Shown here: positions 1-5,358 of the stretch, piece by piece
Layout: each line of letters opens with the position of its first letter
Position numbering within the stretch: the stretch's first letter is position 1
Source: Dehalococcoidia bacterium
GTDB taxonomy: Bacteria > Chloroflexota > Dehalococcoidia > GIF9 > AB-539-J10
Assembly: GCA_023229725.1 (NCBI GenBank)
Contig: JALNYR010000159.1
Location: forward strand, 1-5,358
Direction of reading: 5' to 3'
DNA: 5,358 nt
Made by a program: the position numbers and the translations under genes
Notes under the pieces: model-generated
Seen by the model: only the letters and a program-made list of their open reading frames with translations
What the model was told of the DNA's origin: nothing
Database searches by the model: none

Positions 1-617
1 TCAACGTCGCCGGTCATGCCGTGGATGATTACGTGCGGGTCGCCAGCCGGCTCGACGCGGTGACCGGAGTCGCCGCGCTCGAAGTCAACATCAGCTGTCC
101 GAACGTTTCCGAAGGCGGCATGGAGTTCGGTGTGAGTCCGCAGGCCGCCGCCCGGCTCACATCCGCTGTGCGCGATGCCACGACGCTGCCGCTTATCGTC
201 AAGCTGAGCCCGAACGTGACCGACATCGCGGCCATCGCTTCCGCCGTTGCGAAGGCGGGCGCCGACGCCGTCTGCATCATCAACACGCTGCGCGGCACGG
301 CAATCGATATAGAGCGTCGAACCTTCCGCCTCGGGCGGCCGTCGGGGGGGCTGTCGGGACCGGCCATCAAGCCCGTCGCTCTCTACATGGTCTCGGCCGT
401 CGCGAAGGCCGTTGACGTGCCGGTCATCGGCTGCGGTGGCATCTCCACGGCGGAGGACGCCATCGAGTTCGTCATGGCCGGCGCAGCCGCCGTCCAGGTG
501 GGTACGGCAACGTTCACGGACGCCCGGTCCATGACCGACATCATCGACGGCATCGGCGCCTTCATGCGCCGTCATGGCATCCGCGACCTGGCGAACATCC
601 GCGGCATCGTGCGGTAG
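1..617 (+). CDS. pyrD: Dihydroorotate dehydrogenase, class 1B-type catalytic subunit (5'-truncated)
   Basis: This enzyme oxidises dihydroorotate to orotate in pyrimidine synthesis, using FMN; class 1B enzymes pass electrons through a PyrK partner to NAD. The frame is open from base 3 and about 204 residues are visible of a family length near 300, so the true start lies upstream; the GTG at 21 is internal because the family motif NVAGH precedes it. Visible signatures are NISCPNV with the likely catalytic-base cysteine (codon 96-98), VKLSP with the FMN-contacting lysine (201-203), IINT, GGLSGPAIKP, the FMN phosphate-binding GCGGI and QVGTATF. The cysteine base indicates class 1 rather than the quinone-linked class 2, which has serine. 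The 1B assignment over 1A rests on overall motif wording; no pyrK is in the window. It ends at TAG 615-617 and converges on the minus-strand operon. Confidence 0.93.
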   Translation, partial: NVAGHAVDDYVRVASRLDAVTGVAALEVNISCPNVSEGGMEFGVSPQAAARLTSAVRDATTLPLIVKLSPNVTDIAAIASAVAKAGADAVCIINTLRGTAIDIERRTFRLGRPSGGLSGPAIKPVALYMVSAVAKAVDVPVIGCGGISTAEDAIEFVMAGAAAVQVGTATFTDARSMTDIIDGIGAFMRRHGIRDLANIRGIVR

Positions 618-646
618 CGCTGCTCCGGCGCTGCCCGGGCAATGCA

Positions 647-682
647 GAAGGGGCGGACAGCCCCGCGGCCGTCCGCCCCTTC
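647..682. terminator. Hairpin between convergent genes, probable bidirectional terminator
   Basis: A perfect 12-bp stem pairs 647-658 (GAAGGGGCGGAC) with 671-682 (GTCCGCCCCTTC) around a 12-nt loop. It lies 29 bases after the pyrD stop and 20 bases beyond the slipin stop, so one structure could serve both transcripts. There is no clear run of T on either side, only CCTTC-type sequence, so classic intrinsic termination is not certain; it may act as a 3'-end stabiliser or with Rho. Confidence 0.72.
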
Positions 683-702
683 CTTCAGTCCCGCGAAGTG
701 GA

Positions 703-1488
703 CTACTTCTTTTTGTCTTCTTTCTTGTCTTCCTGGCGCTGCTCGACGAATGCTCTCAGCAGGTCCATCGGCAGCGGGAACAGGATAGTGTTCGTCTTCT
801 CCGTCGCGATGGCGGTCATCGCCTGCAGGTATCTCAGTTGAATCGCAGCCGGCTGCGTCCCGATTATCTTCGCGGCCTGCGCCAGCTTTTCGGCTGCCTG
901 AGCTTCACCTTCGGCGTGGACGACCTTCGCGCGACGGTCGCGCTCGGCCTCGGCCTGGGCGGCCATTGAACGCTGCATGGACTCCGGAAGCTGGACGTCC
1001 TTGACCTCGACAAGGCTTACCTTGACGCCCCACGGGTTGGTGCCTTCGTCGACGACCGTCTGGATCTTCTCGTTGAGGCGGTCGCGGTGAGCCAGGAGTT
1101 CGTCGAGCTCCGATTGCCCCACGACATTCCTGAGAGTGGTCTGGGCGAGAAGCGAGGTGGCCTTCGCGTAGTCCAGCACCTTGAGGATGGCATCGTCGGG
1201 CGCCACAACGCGGAAGTAGACGACCGCGTCTACGGTGACGGTCACGTTATCGAGGGTGATGCACTCCTGCTGTGGGACATCCATGGTCACGACACGCAGG
1301 TCTACCTTGCGCGCACGTTCGATGAACGGGATGATGAGCACGAGTCCCGGACCACGGAGACCCACGAATCTTCCGAGGCGGAAGATGCCGGCCCGCTCGT
1401 ATTCCTGGACGATCTTGATGGCCGATGAGAGCACTGTCAGGACAATCAGCCCGACAAACAGGTACAGAACCCACCCGAGATCAAACAT
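703..1488 (-). CDS. Slipin (SPFH/stomatin/prohibitin family membrane protein)
   Basis: The 261-residue protein is a membrane scaffold of the stomatin-like slipin type. An N-terminal hydrophobic helix spans about residues 5-25, followed by YERAGIFRLGRF and GPGLVLIIPFIE, the hallmark entry to the SPFH domain, which runs to about residue 165. Residues 170-210 are charged and alanine-rich (AEAERDRRAKVVHAEGEAQA) and should form the coiled coil used for oligomerisation. A hydrophobic patch NTILFPLPMD lies at residues 233-242, and the tail is lysine/aspartate-rich (EDKKEDKKK). The ATG at 1486-1488 has AAGGAGG 6 nt upstream. It overlaps the upstream NfeD-like gene by 8 bases (ATGTTTGA), so the two are translationally coupled. 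Family knowledge: slipins are encoded beside NfeD proteases, and the archaeal pair PH1510/PH1511 is protease and substrate. Its exact cellular role is not known from sequence; organising membrane microdomains is the usual proposal. Confidence 0.93.
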   Translation of the reverse strand: MFDLGWVLYLFVGLIVLTVLSSAIKIVQEYERAGIFRLGRFVGLRGPGLVLIIPFIERARKVDLRVVTMDVPQQECITLDNVTVTVDAVVYFRVVAPDDAILKVLDYAKATSLLAQTTLRNVVGQSELDELLAHRDRLNEKIQTVVDEGTNPWGVKVSLVEVKDVQLPESMQRSMAAQAEAERDRRAKVVHAEGEAQAAEKLAQAAKIIGTQPAAIQLRYLQAMTAIATEKTNTILFPLPMDLLRAFVEQRQEDKKEDKKK

Positions 1489-1795
1489 CCTGGTCCTCCT
1501 TCGTTACTACCTTGAGCATGAGGCCTTCGACGGCGACAATCCGAACTTTGTGTCCGGCATCGATGTGAGGGCCGGACGAGACCGCCTGCCACAGCTCCCC
1601 GTCGGCCAGCACGATGCCCTCCGGCGTGAGCGGGGTCCGCACGACGGCTGTCTGGCCGACGAGCGTTTCTCTTCCCGCCACCGGCTTGCGCCGCTGGCTG
1701 CGGATGACGGCGACAATGGACACCACGGTGAGACAGCCGGCCAGCACGAGCATGATGGCGAGCGGTCCGGAGTAAAGCGAAGTATTCACAATCAT
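1481..1795 (-). CDS. Small NfeD-like membrane protein (helix plus OB domain)
   Basis: This 104-residue protein has one hydrophobic segment (about residues 11-31), a basic stop-transfer RSQRR, then a soluble part at residues 41-98 that matches the NfeD C-terminal OB-fold domain (LVGQTAVVRTPL, GIVLADGELWQAV, VRIVAVEGLML). It has no protease domain. The frame is open further upstream, but the ATG at 1793-1795 has GAGGAG 6 nt before it and gives a sensible membrane protein, whereas the longer reading would run back through the preceding gene. It starts 10 bases after the stop of the full-length NfeD gene and overlaps the slipin start by 8 bases. Its last two thirds resemble the C-terminus of its neighbour without gaps (35 of 66 residues identical by eye), so it is probably a partial duplicate. 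A plausible role is as a membrane adaptor to the slipin; that is inference. Confidence 0.88.
   Translation of the reverse strand: MIVNTSLYSGPLAIMLVLAGCLTVVSIVAVIRSQRRKPVAGRETLVGQTAVVRTPLTPEGIVLADGELWQAVSSGPHIDAGHKVRIVAVEGLMLKVVTKEDQDV
1495..1501 (-). promoter_or_regulatory. Ribosome binding site of the slipin gene
   Basis: On the minus strand this reads AAGGAGG, a near-perfect Shine-Dalgarno sequence, with a 6-nt spacer to the ATG at 1488. It lies inside the end of the upstream coding sequence and fixes the slipin start. Confidence 0.85.
1508..1705 (-). repeat. Paralogous NfeD C-terminal segment, copy in the small protein
   Basis: Encodes residues 31-96 of the small NfeD-like protein and is the partner of the segment at 1827-2024. 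The two are diverged but collinear, so the duplication is old rather than a recent or assembly-made repeat. Confidence 0.8.
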
Positions 1796-1801
1796 CCTGG
1801 A

Positions 1802-1807
1802 CTCCTC
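1802..1807 (-). promoter_or_regulatory. Ribosome binding site of the small NfeD-like gene
   Basis: The minus strand reads GAGGAG with a 6-nt spacer to ATG at 1795. It overlaps the TGA stop of the preceding gene (1806-1808), so translation of the two is likely linked. It decides the start in favour of the 104-residue product. Confidence 0.8.
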
Positions 1808-3113
1808 ACGCGGGCGACCGCCTGCGCACCCGCAACTGCATCTTCTCGACAGCCAGAATCGTGACCTCCTCCCCCGGGGACACCGGCGCGCCCTCGGCGA
1901 CAGCCGTCCACAGCTCTCCCTCCGCCAGCACGGTGCCGCGCGGGGCAAGAGGGGTCCTCGCCAGCGCGGTCGTGCCGACCATCCCCTCGGCGCCGGTGGC
2001 TCGCTGCCGTCGCTGGCCGCGTATGACGGCGCCGAGAATGAATATCGAGAAAGCCGCGGCGCCTGCAGCTACGGCCGCGATGAGGCCTCTGTCCACCTCG
2101 ATGCCGGGGCTCTTGCTGAACAGTACTATCGAGCCGAGCACGAGGGCCGCAACTCCTCCCGCAGTGAGCGCGCCAAACGATGTCGTGAATGCCTCGGCGA
2201 TGAACAGCCCGACGGCAAGCAGCATCAGCGCCACGCCTCCCCAGTACGCGTCGAGCACGCCCAGGGCGTAGAAGGCGAGGATGAGGCAGATGCCGCCGGC
2301 CACACCGGGGAAGATGAGCCCGGGACTCGATATCTCCGTCACGAGGCCGATGGTTGCCAGCGTGAAGAGTATGTACGCGATATTGGGGTCACTCAGGACA
2401 TGAAGGAATCGCTCGAAACGAGTCATGTCGGTCGGGTCCAGCGTCGCGCCCCTCGTGCCGAGCACGACGGTCTCGCCGTTCGCGAGTTCGACCTCACGGC
2501 CGTCGATGCTGTCGAGCAGGTCACCGAGCGAGTCGGCGCGGATGTCGATGAGTCCCACCTCCAGAGCCTCGACGTCGGTGAAGGACTTGCTCTCCGTGAC
2601 CGCGAGAGCCGCCTCCTCGATGTTGCGATGTCGGTCCTCGGCGATGGTGCGCATCCATCTCTCCGAGAACCGGGTAATCTTCTCCATCTGGTCCTCGGGG
2701 ATCTGGTCGCCGGAGCCGGAGACGGGATGAGCGGCCCCGATGGTGGTCCCCGGCGTCATGGCCGCGACGTGTGAGGCAAGGGTGATAAACGTCCCCGCTG
2801 ACGCCGCCCACGCGCCCTTCGGGCTGACGTAGGTGATTACGGGAACGTCGGCATTCATGATGGAACTGACGATGTCTTCGGTCGCGGTGAGAAGACCTCC
2901 GGGCGTGTTGAGTTGTATGACGCAGGCGCTCGCGCCTGTCTCCTCAGCCAGGCTGATGCCGCGGTCGATGTACTGTGCGACAACTGGCACTATCGTGCCG
3001 TCGACGTTCAGAACGACCACGTGGTCATCGCTGTCCGCCGCCACGCTGGCCGCCATCGAAATGACGGCGCAGCCACAAAGCAGCAGGTAGAAGACAGTCC
3101 GCATCGCACGCAC
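1806..3113 (-). CDS. NfeD-family ClpP-class membrane serine protease (stomatin operon partner)
   Basis: This 435-residue protein is a full-length NfeD1b-type protease. Residues 1-26 look like a Sec signal peptide (SMAASVAADS), putting the protease domain outside the cytoplasmic membrane. Residues 30-220 are ClpP/SppA-like, with LNTPGG (68-73) and the nucleophile Ser105 in AASAGT. Lys145, in MEKITRFSERW before AEDRHRN, lies about 40 residues on and matches the spacing of the Ser97-Lys138 dyad of archaeal PH1510. Four to five membrane segments follow (about 245-262, 268-288, 292-309, 314-333, 343-364), then an OB domain at 375-430. The start is GTG at 3111-3113, 5 nt after GGGAGGGGAG; an ATG three codons in (3104) is possible but is spaced 14 nt from that site. 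It heads the operon with a small NfeD-like protein and a slipin, its probable substrate. The biological trigger is unknown. Confidence 0.93.
   Translation of the reverse strand: MRAMRTVFYLLLCGCAVISMAASVAADSDDHVVVLNVDGTIVPVVAQYIDRGISLAEETGASACVIQLNTPGGLLTATEDIVSSIMNADVPVITYVSPKGAWAASAGTFITLASHVAAMTPGTTIGAAHPVSGSGDQIPEDQMEKITRFSERWMRTIAEDRHRNIEEAALAVTESKSFTDVEALEVGLIDIRADSLGDLLDSIDGREVELANGETVVLGTRGATLDPTDMTRFERFLHVLSDPNIAYILFTLATIGLVTEISSPGLIFPGVAGGICLILAFYALGVLDAYWGGVALMLLAVGLFIAEAFTTSFGALTAGGVAALVLGSIVLFSKSPGIEVDRGLIAAVAAGAAAFSIFILGAVIRGQRRQRATGAEGMVGTTALARTPLAPRGTVLAEGELWTAVAEGAPVSPGEEVTILAVEKMQLRVRRRSPA
1827..2024 (-). repeat. Paralogous NfeD C-terminal segment, copy in the long protease
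   Basis: Encodes residues 364-429 of the long NfeD protein, from IRGQRR to LRV. It aligns without gaps to residues 31-96 of the small neighbour (1508-1705, 319 bases away on the same strand), including shared RTPL, GELW and AVE. By my count 35 of 66 residues are identical. The likely origin is a tandem duplication of the last membrane helix plus OB domain. Confidence 0.8.
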
Positions 3114-3118
3114 GCCGG

Positions 3119-3128
3119 CTCCCCTCCC
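3119..3128 (-). promoter_or_regulatory. Ribosome binding site of the NfeD protease gene
   Basis: The minus strand reads GGGAGGGGAG, ending 5 nt before the GTG at 3113. The purine-rich stretch supports this GTG over the in-frame ATG at 3104. Confidence 0.7.
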
Positions 3129-3134
3129 GTCACC

Positions 3135-3163
3135 AGTATAGTGGAAGGAACCTGCGGCGACAA
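3135..3163 (-). promoter_or_regulatory. Candidate sigma-70-type promoter of the NfeD-slipin operon
   Basis: On the minus strand a -10 box TATACT (3140-3135) is preceded after 17 nt by TTGTCG (3163-3158), a weak -35. Transcription would begin near 3128, giving a leader of about 15 nt that opens almost at the Shine-Dalgarno. The -10 is good and the -35 matches only three consensus bases, so this is a moderate call. Confidence 0.5.
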
Positions 3164-3249
3164 AGCCGCGGAAGCGGTCCGGCCGCCGTCCTCACGTGTC
3201 GGATTGAAGCCGACTGCCGCATTCCTGTAGAATGACAGCGTTCCACTAT
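3138..3249. repeat. 9-bp inverted repeat flanking the divergent promoter region
   Basis: ATAGTGGAA at 3138-3146 is the exact reverse complement of TTCCACTAT at 3241-3249. The left arm touches the minus-strand -10 box and the right arm runs into the hisZ start codon. The arms are about 94 bases apart, so this is not a compact hairpin; paired operator sites are possible, and chance is not excluded. Confidence 0.4.
3204..3233 (+). promoter_or_regulatory. Candidate sigma-70-type promoter of hisZ-hisG
   Basis: TTGAAG (3204-3209), an 18-nt spacer and TAGAAT (3228-3233) match the consensus well (four or five of six in each box). The predicted transcription start near 3240 leaves only about 8 nt before the hisZ ATG, so the mRNA would be almost leaderless. 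No attenuator, leader peptide with histidine codons, or T-box is visible between 3234 and 3247; there is no room for one. Confidence 0.55.
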
Positions 3250-4507
3250 GAAGTCTGAGCCACTGCTTCTCCACAGCAAATGCCGCGGCATGCGCGATAT
3301 GTTGCCCGGCGACATGTCGCGCTTCCGCCGTGTCGAAGGCGCGTTCCTCGATGGTTGTCGCGCTTACGGGTACGAAGAAGTCAGGCCTCCGACCATCGAG
3401 TACCTGCAGCTGTTCACCGCCCTGGGAACGCTTACGCCGGCGATGGTGGGGAAGGTGTACTCCTTCCTTGACTGGGATGGTTGGAGCGGTGAACGCGTGG
3501 TGCTGCGTCCCGACAGCACTATCCCTGTGGCGAGGCTCTACGTGGAGAACCTCGCTCCCCAGTCGCCTCTGCGGCTCTGCTATGTGACCAACAGCTTCGT
3601 GTTTGAAGAGACCGGCAGGAGGAACAGGGAGCGGTGGCAGGGAGGGGCGGAGTTCATCGGCGGAGCACCGGTCGTGGCGGACGTGGAGATGGTGCTGCTT
3701 GCCTCCGACGTCATCGCCCGGTTGGGATTGCGGGACGTGCGTTTCCAGGTTTGCCACGCGGGGTTGCTTAAGGCCCTCATCGACGAGCTTGACCTGGACG
3801 CCCAGGAGAAGGAGCACCTTGTCGAGAGCGTGCTCGACGGCGATTGGAGAGGGTTGGAGGAGGCGGTTGCAGGTGTTGCGGACCGGAAGCGATACCTTCC
3901 GCCGCTGCTCGCCCTGAAGGGCGTCTCATCCGGCTACCTGCAGAACGTCAGAGCGCTCTCGATGGGCGCCAGTCCGGCATTCCGCGGGGCACTTGACCAG
4001 TTCATCGAGGTGGCGTCGCTGCTGGACGAGCTTGAGTGCAGCTACCAGATTGACATAACGGCCGTGCGCAGCTTCGAGTACTACACGGGCATCTGCTTCC
4101 AGCTTGTGTCGGGCAGCGGAGAGAAGGTTGGGGGGGGCGGGAGGTACGACGACCTCATTCCTCTGATGGGTGGGCCGAACATCCCGGCGTGCGGCTTCGC
4201 GCTCTACATCGACCAGATCATGGGAATGCTCGATGGACGCCTGGTTGGCGCGCCCCGTGCCGCCGTCGTCTGTGACGATGCTTCGGTCGGCGCCGTCCGG
4301 CGCACTCTTGAAGTGGCGCGGGCGGTGCGCAGTGCCGGTGGCGTCGCGAGTGTCGGCATCAGGCGCGGCCCGGAGTTCACCGGACGCTACCGCTGGGTTG
4401 TGCGAGTCACCTCGGAGACTGCGGAGACCGTCGAGTTGACGGACTCCGAGACCAGGGAGAAGGTCACGTGTTCGGTCGCGCAAGCGGTCGAACGCCTCGT
4501 GTCCTAG
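3248..4507 (+). CDS. hisZ: ATP phosphoribosyltransferase regulatory subunit (HisRS-like paralog)
   Basis: HisZ is needed by short-form HisG for activity and histidine feedback; it descends from histidyl-tRNA synthetase. The 419 residues show the class II synthetase core: RGMRDMLPGDM (13-23), motif-1 GYEEVRPPTIEY (41-52), LRPDSTIPVARL (86-97), motif-2 NSFVFEE to GGAEFIGG (115-139), RSFEYYTG (274-281, keeping the histidine-pocket arginine), GGGGRYDDL (295-303), and motif-3 PACGFALYIDQ (313-323). The motif-2 arginine (FRxE) is Val118 and the motif-3 arginine (GLDR) is Gln323, so ATP-dependent charging of tRNA is unlikely. Residues about 335-419 resemble a worn anticodon-binding domain (LEVARAVRSAGG, ELTDSETREK), longer than minimal HisZ. 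The adjacent hisG supports HisZ over HisS. No Shine-Dalgarno precedes ATG 3248; an internal ATG at 3290 would remove conserved residues. The G8 tract at 4130-4137 leaves the frame intact. Confidence 0.9.
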   Translation: MKSEPLLLHSKCRGMRDMLPGDMSRFRRVEGAFLDGCRAYGYEEVRPPTIEYLQLFTALGTLTPAMVGKVYSFLDWDGWSGERVVLRPDSTIPVARLYVENLAPQSPLRLCYVTNSFVFEETGRRNRERWQGGAEFIGGAPVVADVEMVLLASDVIARLGLRDVRFQVCHAGLLKALIDELDLDAQEKEHLVESVLDGDWRGLEEAVAGVADRKRYLPPLLALKGVSSGYLQNVRALSMGASPAFRGALDQFIEVASLLDELECSYQIDITAVRSFEYYTGICFQLVSGSGEKVGGGGRYDDLIPLMGGPNIPACGFALYIDQIMGMLDGRLVGAPRAAVVCDDASVGAVRRTLEVARAVRSAGGVASVGIRRGPEFTGRYRWVVRVTSETAETVELTDSETREKVTCSVAQAVERLVS

Positions 4508-4516
4508 TTTTCAATC

Positions 4517-5358
4517 GTGCAAGCCATCGGTTCCGACGGCATTCGGTTCGCTCTTCCGAAGGGAAGGTTCCTCTCTTCCACGTCTGAGCTGCTCGATGCC
4601 GCCGGCGTCTCATTCGACGACTACAACTCAAAGACTCGCCTGTACCGCCTTCGTTCCTCCCGGTTTGAGTCCCTGTCCGCCAAGATACTCCAGGAGAAGG
4701 ATATCTCGGTGCATGTCTCGGTCGGCAACTACGACCTTGGCATCTGCGGGCGCGACTGGGTGAGGGAGATGAAGGCAAGGTACCCCGCCGCGGCGCTCGT
4801 TGAGGTCGGGCCTCTGCCACTGCGAGAGGGGGCGGTCTATCTCGCGACGAGCGCGTACTCGGACCTCACCTCTCTCGACGACGTGAAACGGGCCGAGCGG
4901 ACACTGCACGTGGTCTCCGAGTATCCCAGCATTGCGACGGTCCTCGCGGCTGAGCTGCGACTGCGCCGGTTCCGCGTCTTTCCGGTCTGGGGCGCGGCGG
5001 GAGCCTACCCGCCTGAGAGCGCCGACCTGGTGGTCATGTGGGCCGGCGACGAGCGGGAGTTGCTGTCTCAGGGCCTCGTGCCTTTGAGGAAGCTGTTCGA
5101 CGTTGACGCGATGCTCGTGGCCAATTCCGCTTCCGTGTCCGGCAGGGACATGAGCGAGGTGCTCGCGTGTTTCAGCGGGAGGCTGGGAGGGGGAGAGGCG
5201 GTTGCGGATGTCCGGGATACTGAGGGCGGCGGTCAGCCGCTGAATGAGTTGCTCGCCGCGTGGCAGTCGCGCGAGCTGCGGCTGGCGTTGCCGGACGGCC
5301 ACCAGAAGACGCCCGCAGTGGAACTGCTGGAGCGCGCCGGCCTCGACGTGCCGGGCTA
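4517..5358 (+). CDS. hisG: ATP phosphoribosyltransferase, short form, with start of a second HisG domain (3'-truncated)
   Basis: HisG condenses ATP with PRPP in the first, feedback-controlled step of histidine synthesis. The frame is open from GTG 4517 to the window end (280 codons). Residues 9-215 form a short-form HisG domain: FALPKGRF (11-18), KDISVHVSVGNYDLGICGRDW (61-81), SEYPSIA (134-140), VWGAAGAYPPESADL (157-171) and LVANSAS (200-206). The PRPP loop, normally D-x-V-x-T-G-x-T-L, reads MWAGDEREL (174-182), so its key residues are gone. A Gly-rich, polar linker (about 216-252) leads to LRLALPDGH and ELLERAG (254-275), which repeat residues 9-30 at a constant offset of 245. No stop intervenes, so a tandem HisG-HisG protein is likely. 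Start: only GTG 4517 fits before ALPKGR; there is no Shine-Dalgarno. It lies 9 bases after the hisZ stop in the same frame, suggesting reinitiation after hisZ. Confidence 0.88.
   Translation, partial: MQAIGSDGIRFALPKGRFLSSTSELLDAAGVSFDDYNSKTRLYRLRSSRFESLSAKILQEKDISVHVSVGNYDLGICGRDWVREMKARYPAAALVEVGPLPLREGAVYLATSAYSDLTSLDDVKRAERTLHVVSEYPSIATVLAAELRLRRFRVFPVWGAAGAYPPESADLVVMWAGDERELLSQGLVPLRKLFDVDAMLVANSASVSGRDMSEVLACFSGRLGGGEAVADVRDTEGGGQPLNELLAAWQSRELRLALPDGHQKTPAVELLERAGLDVPG
5276..5341 (+). repeat. Second HisG N-terminal motif, in-frame repeat of 4541-4606
   Basis: Residues 254-275 of the hisG product match residues 9-30 without gaps, 10 of 22 identical by eye (R, A, L, P, G, then E, L, L, A, G) with conservative changes elsewhere. 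The copies are 735 bases apart, about the length of one short-form HisG plus a linker. The Lys-Gly-Arg of the first copy (PKGR) is Asp-Gly-His here. Bases 5342-5358 continue LDVPG, as many HisG N-termini do. Confidence 0.72.

Noticed and set aside
574..969. Plus-strand frame of 131 codons spanning the end of pyrD and the hairpin
   Set aside because: It overlaps the pyrD 3' end, the terminator hairpin and the antisense of the slipin, and encodes no recognisable protein.
3045..3080. Possible lipoprotein signal (LLCGC) in the NfeD protease N-terminus
   Set aside because: The residue before the glycine is Cys rather than the usual small or aliphatic residue, and a standard AxA-type signal peptidase site (SVAAD) follows, which suits this family better.
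3008..3817. Long open minus-strand frame (269 codons) opposite hisZ and the promoter region
   Set aside because: It lies antisense to a clearly recognisable hisZ, crosses into the NfeD gene and promoters, and its His/Pro/Arg-rich translation matches no family. GC-rich coding DNA often leaves such antisense frames open.
4130..4137. Run of eight G, possible frameshift or G-quadruplex site in hisZ
   Set aside because: The frame through it correctly encodes the conserved VGGGGRYDDL motif, so no shift is needed. Only three runs of three G can be made nearby, too few for a standard three-tier quadruplex.
4628..5302. Open minus-strand frame (224 codons) opposite hisG
   Set aside because: It is antisense to the HisG domain with all its conserved motifs; the translation is low-complexity Arg/Gln/Pro-rich and shows no ribosome site or family signature.
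1..5358. CRISPR array, tRNA or rRNA gene, insertion sequence, phage or defence genes
   Set aside because: No regularly spaced repeats, cloverleaf-type sequence, transposase motifs or terminal repeats were seen; all sizeable stretches are explained by the housekeeping and membrane genes listed.

Overview
This is a GC-rich bacterial window with tightly packed genes and four complete protein genes plus two cut by the window edges. The taxon cannot be fixed from the sequence. The mix of a class 1B-type pyrD, a membrane NfeD protease with a slipin, and a short-form hisG driven by hisZ fits a free-living bacterium. The wording of the HisG domain reminds me of Chloroflexota (Dehalococcoidia-like) proteins, but that is a weak inference from memory.

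Layout. Bases 1-617 (+) hold the 3' two thirds of pyrD, dihydroorotate dehydrogenase of pyrimidine synthesis. A strong hairpin at 647-682 sits between pyrD and the converging operon and probably terminates both. On the minus strand, 3113 to 703 is a three-gene operon read right to left: a full-length NfeD/ClpP-class membrane serine protease, a small NfeD-like membrane protein with only a membrane helix and an OB domain, and a slipin (SPFH/stomatin family). The first and last are a known protease-substrate type of pair. The small middle gene looks like a tandem copy of the C-terminus of the first.

Bases 3114-3247 are a divergent promoter region with a candidate promoter on each strand. From 3248 (+) run hisZ, a histidyl-tRNA-synthetase-like regulatory subunit, and hisG, ATP phosphoribosyltransferase, the first enzyme of histidine synthesis. 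HisZ has lost two arginines needed for aminoacylation yet keeps a remnant of the anticodon-binding domain.

The most unusual element is hisG. After one short-form HisG domain whose PRPP-binding loop is replaced, the same reading frame continues without a stop into what looks like the start of a second HisG domain, cut off by the window end. This suggests a tandem HisG-HisG polypeptide, possibly with the two half-sites divided between the copies. The sequence downstream of 5358 would decide it.
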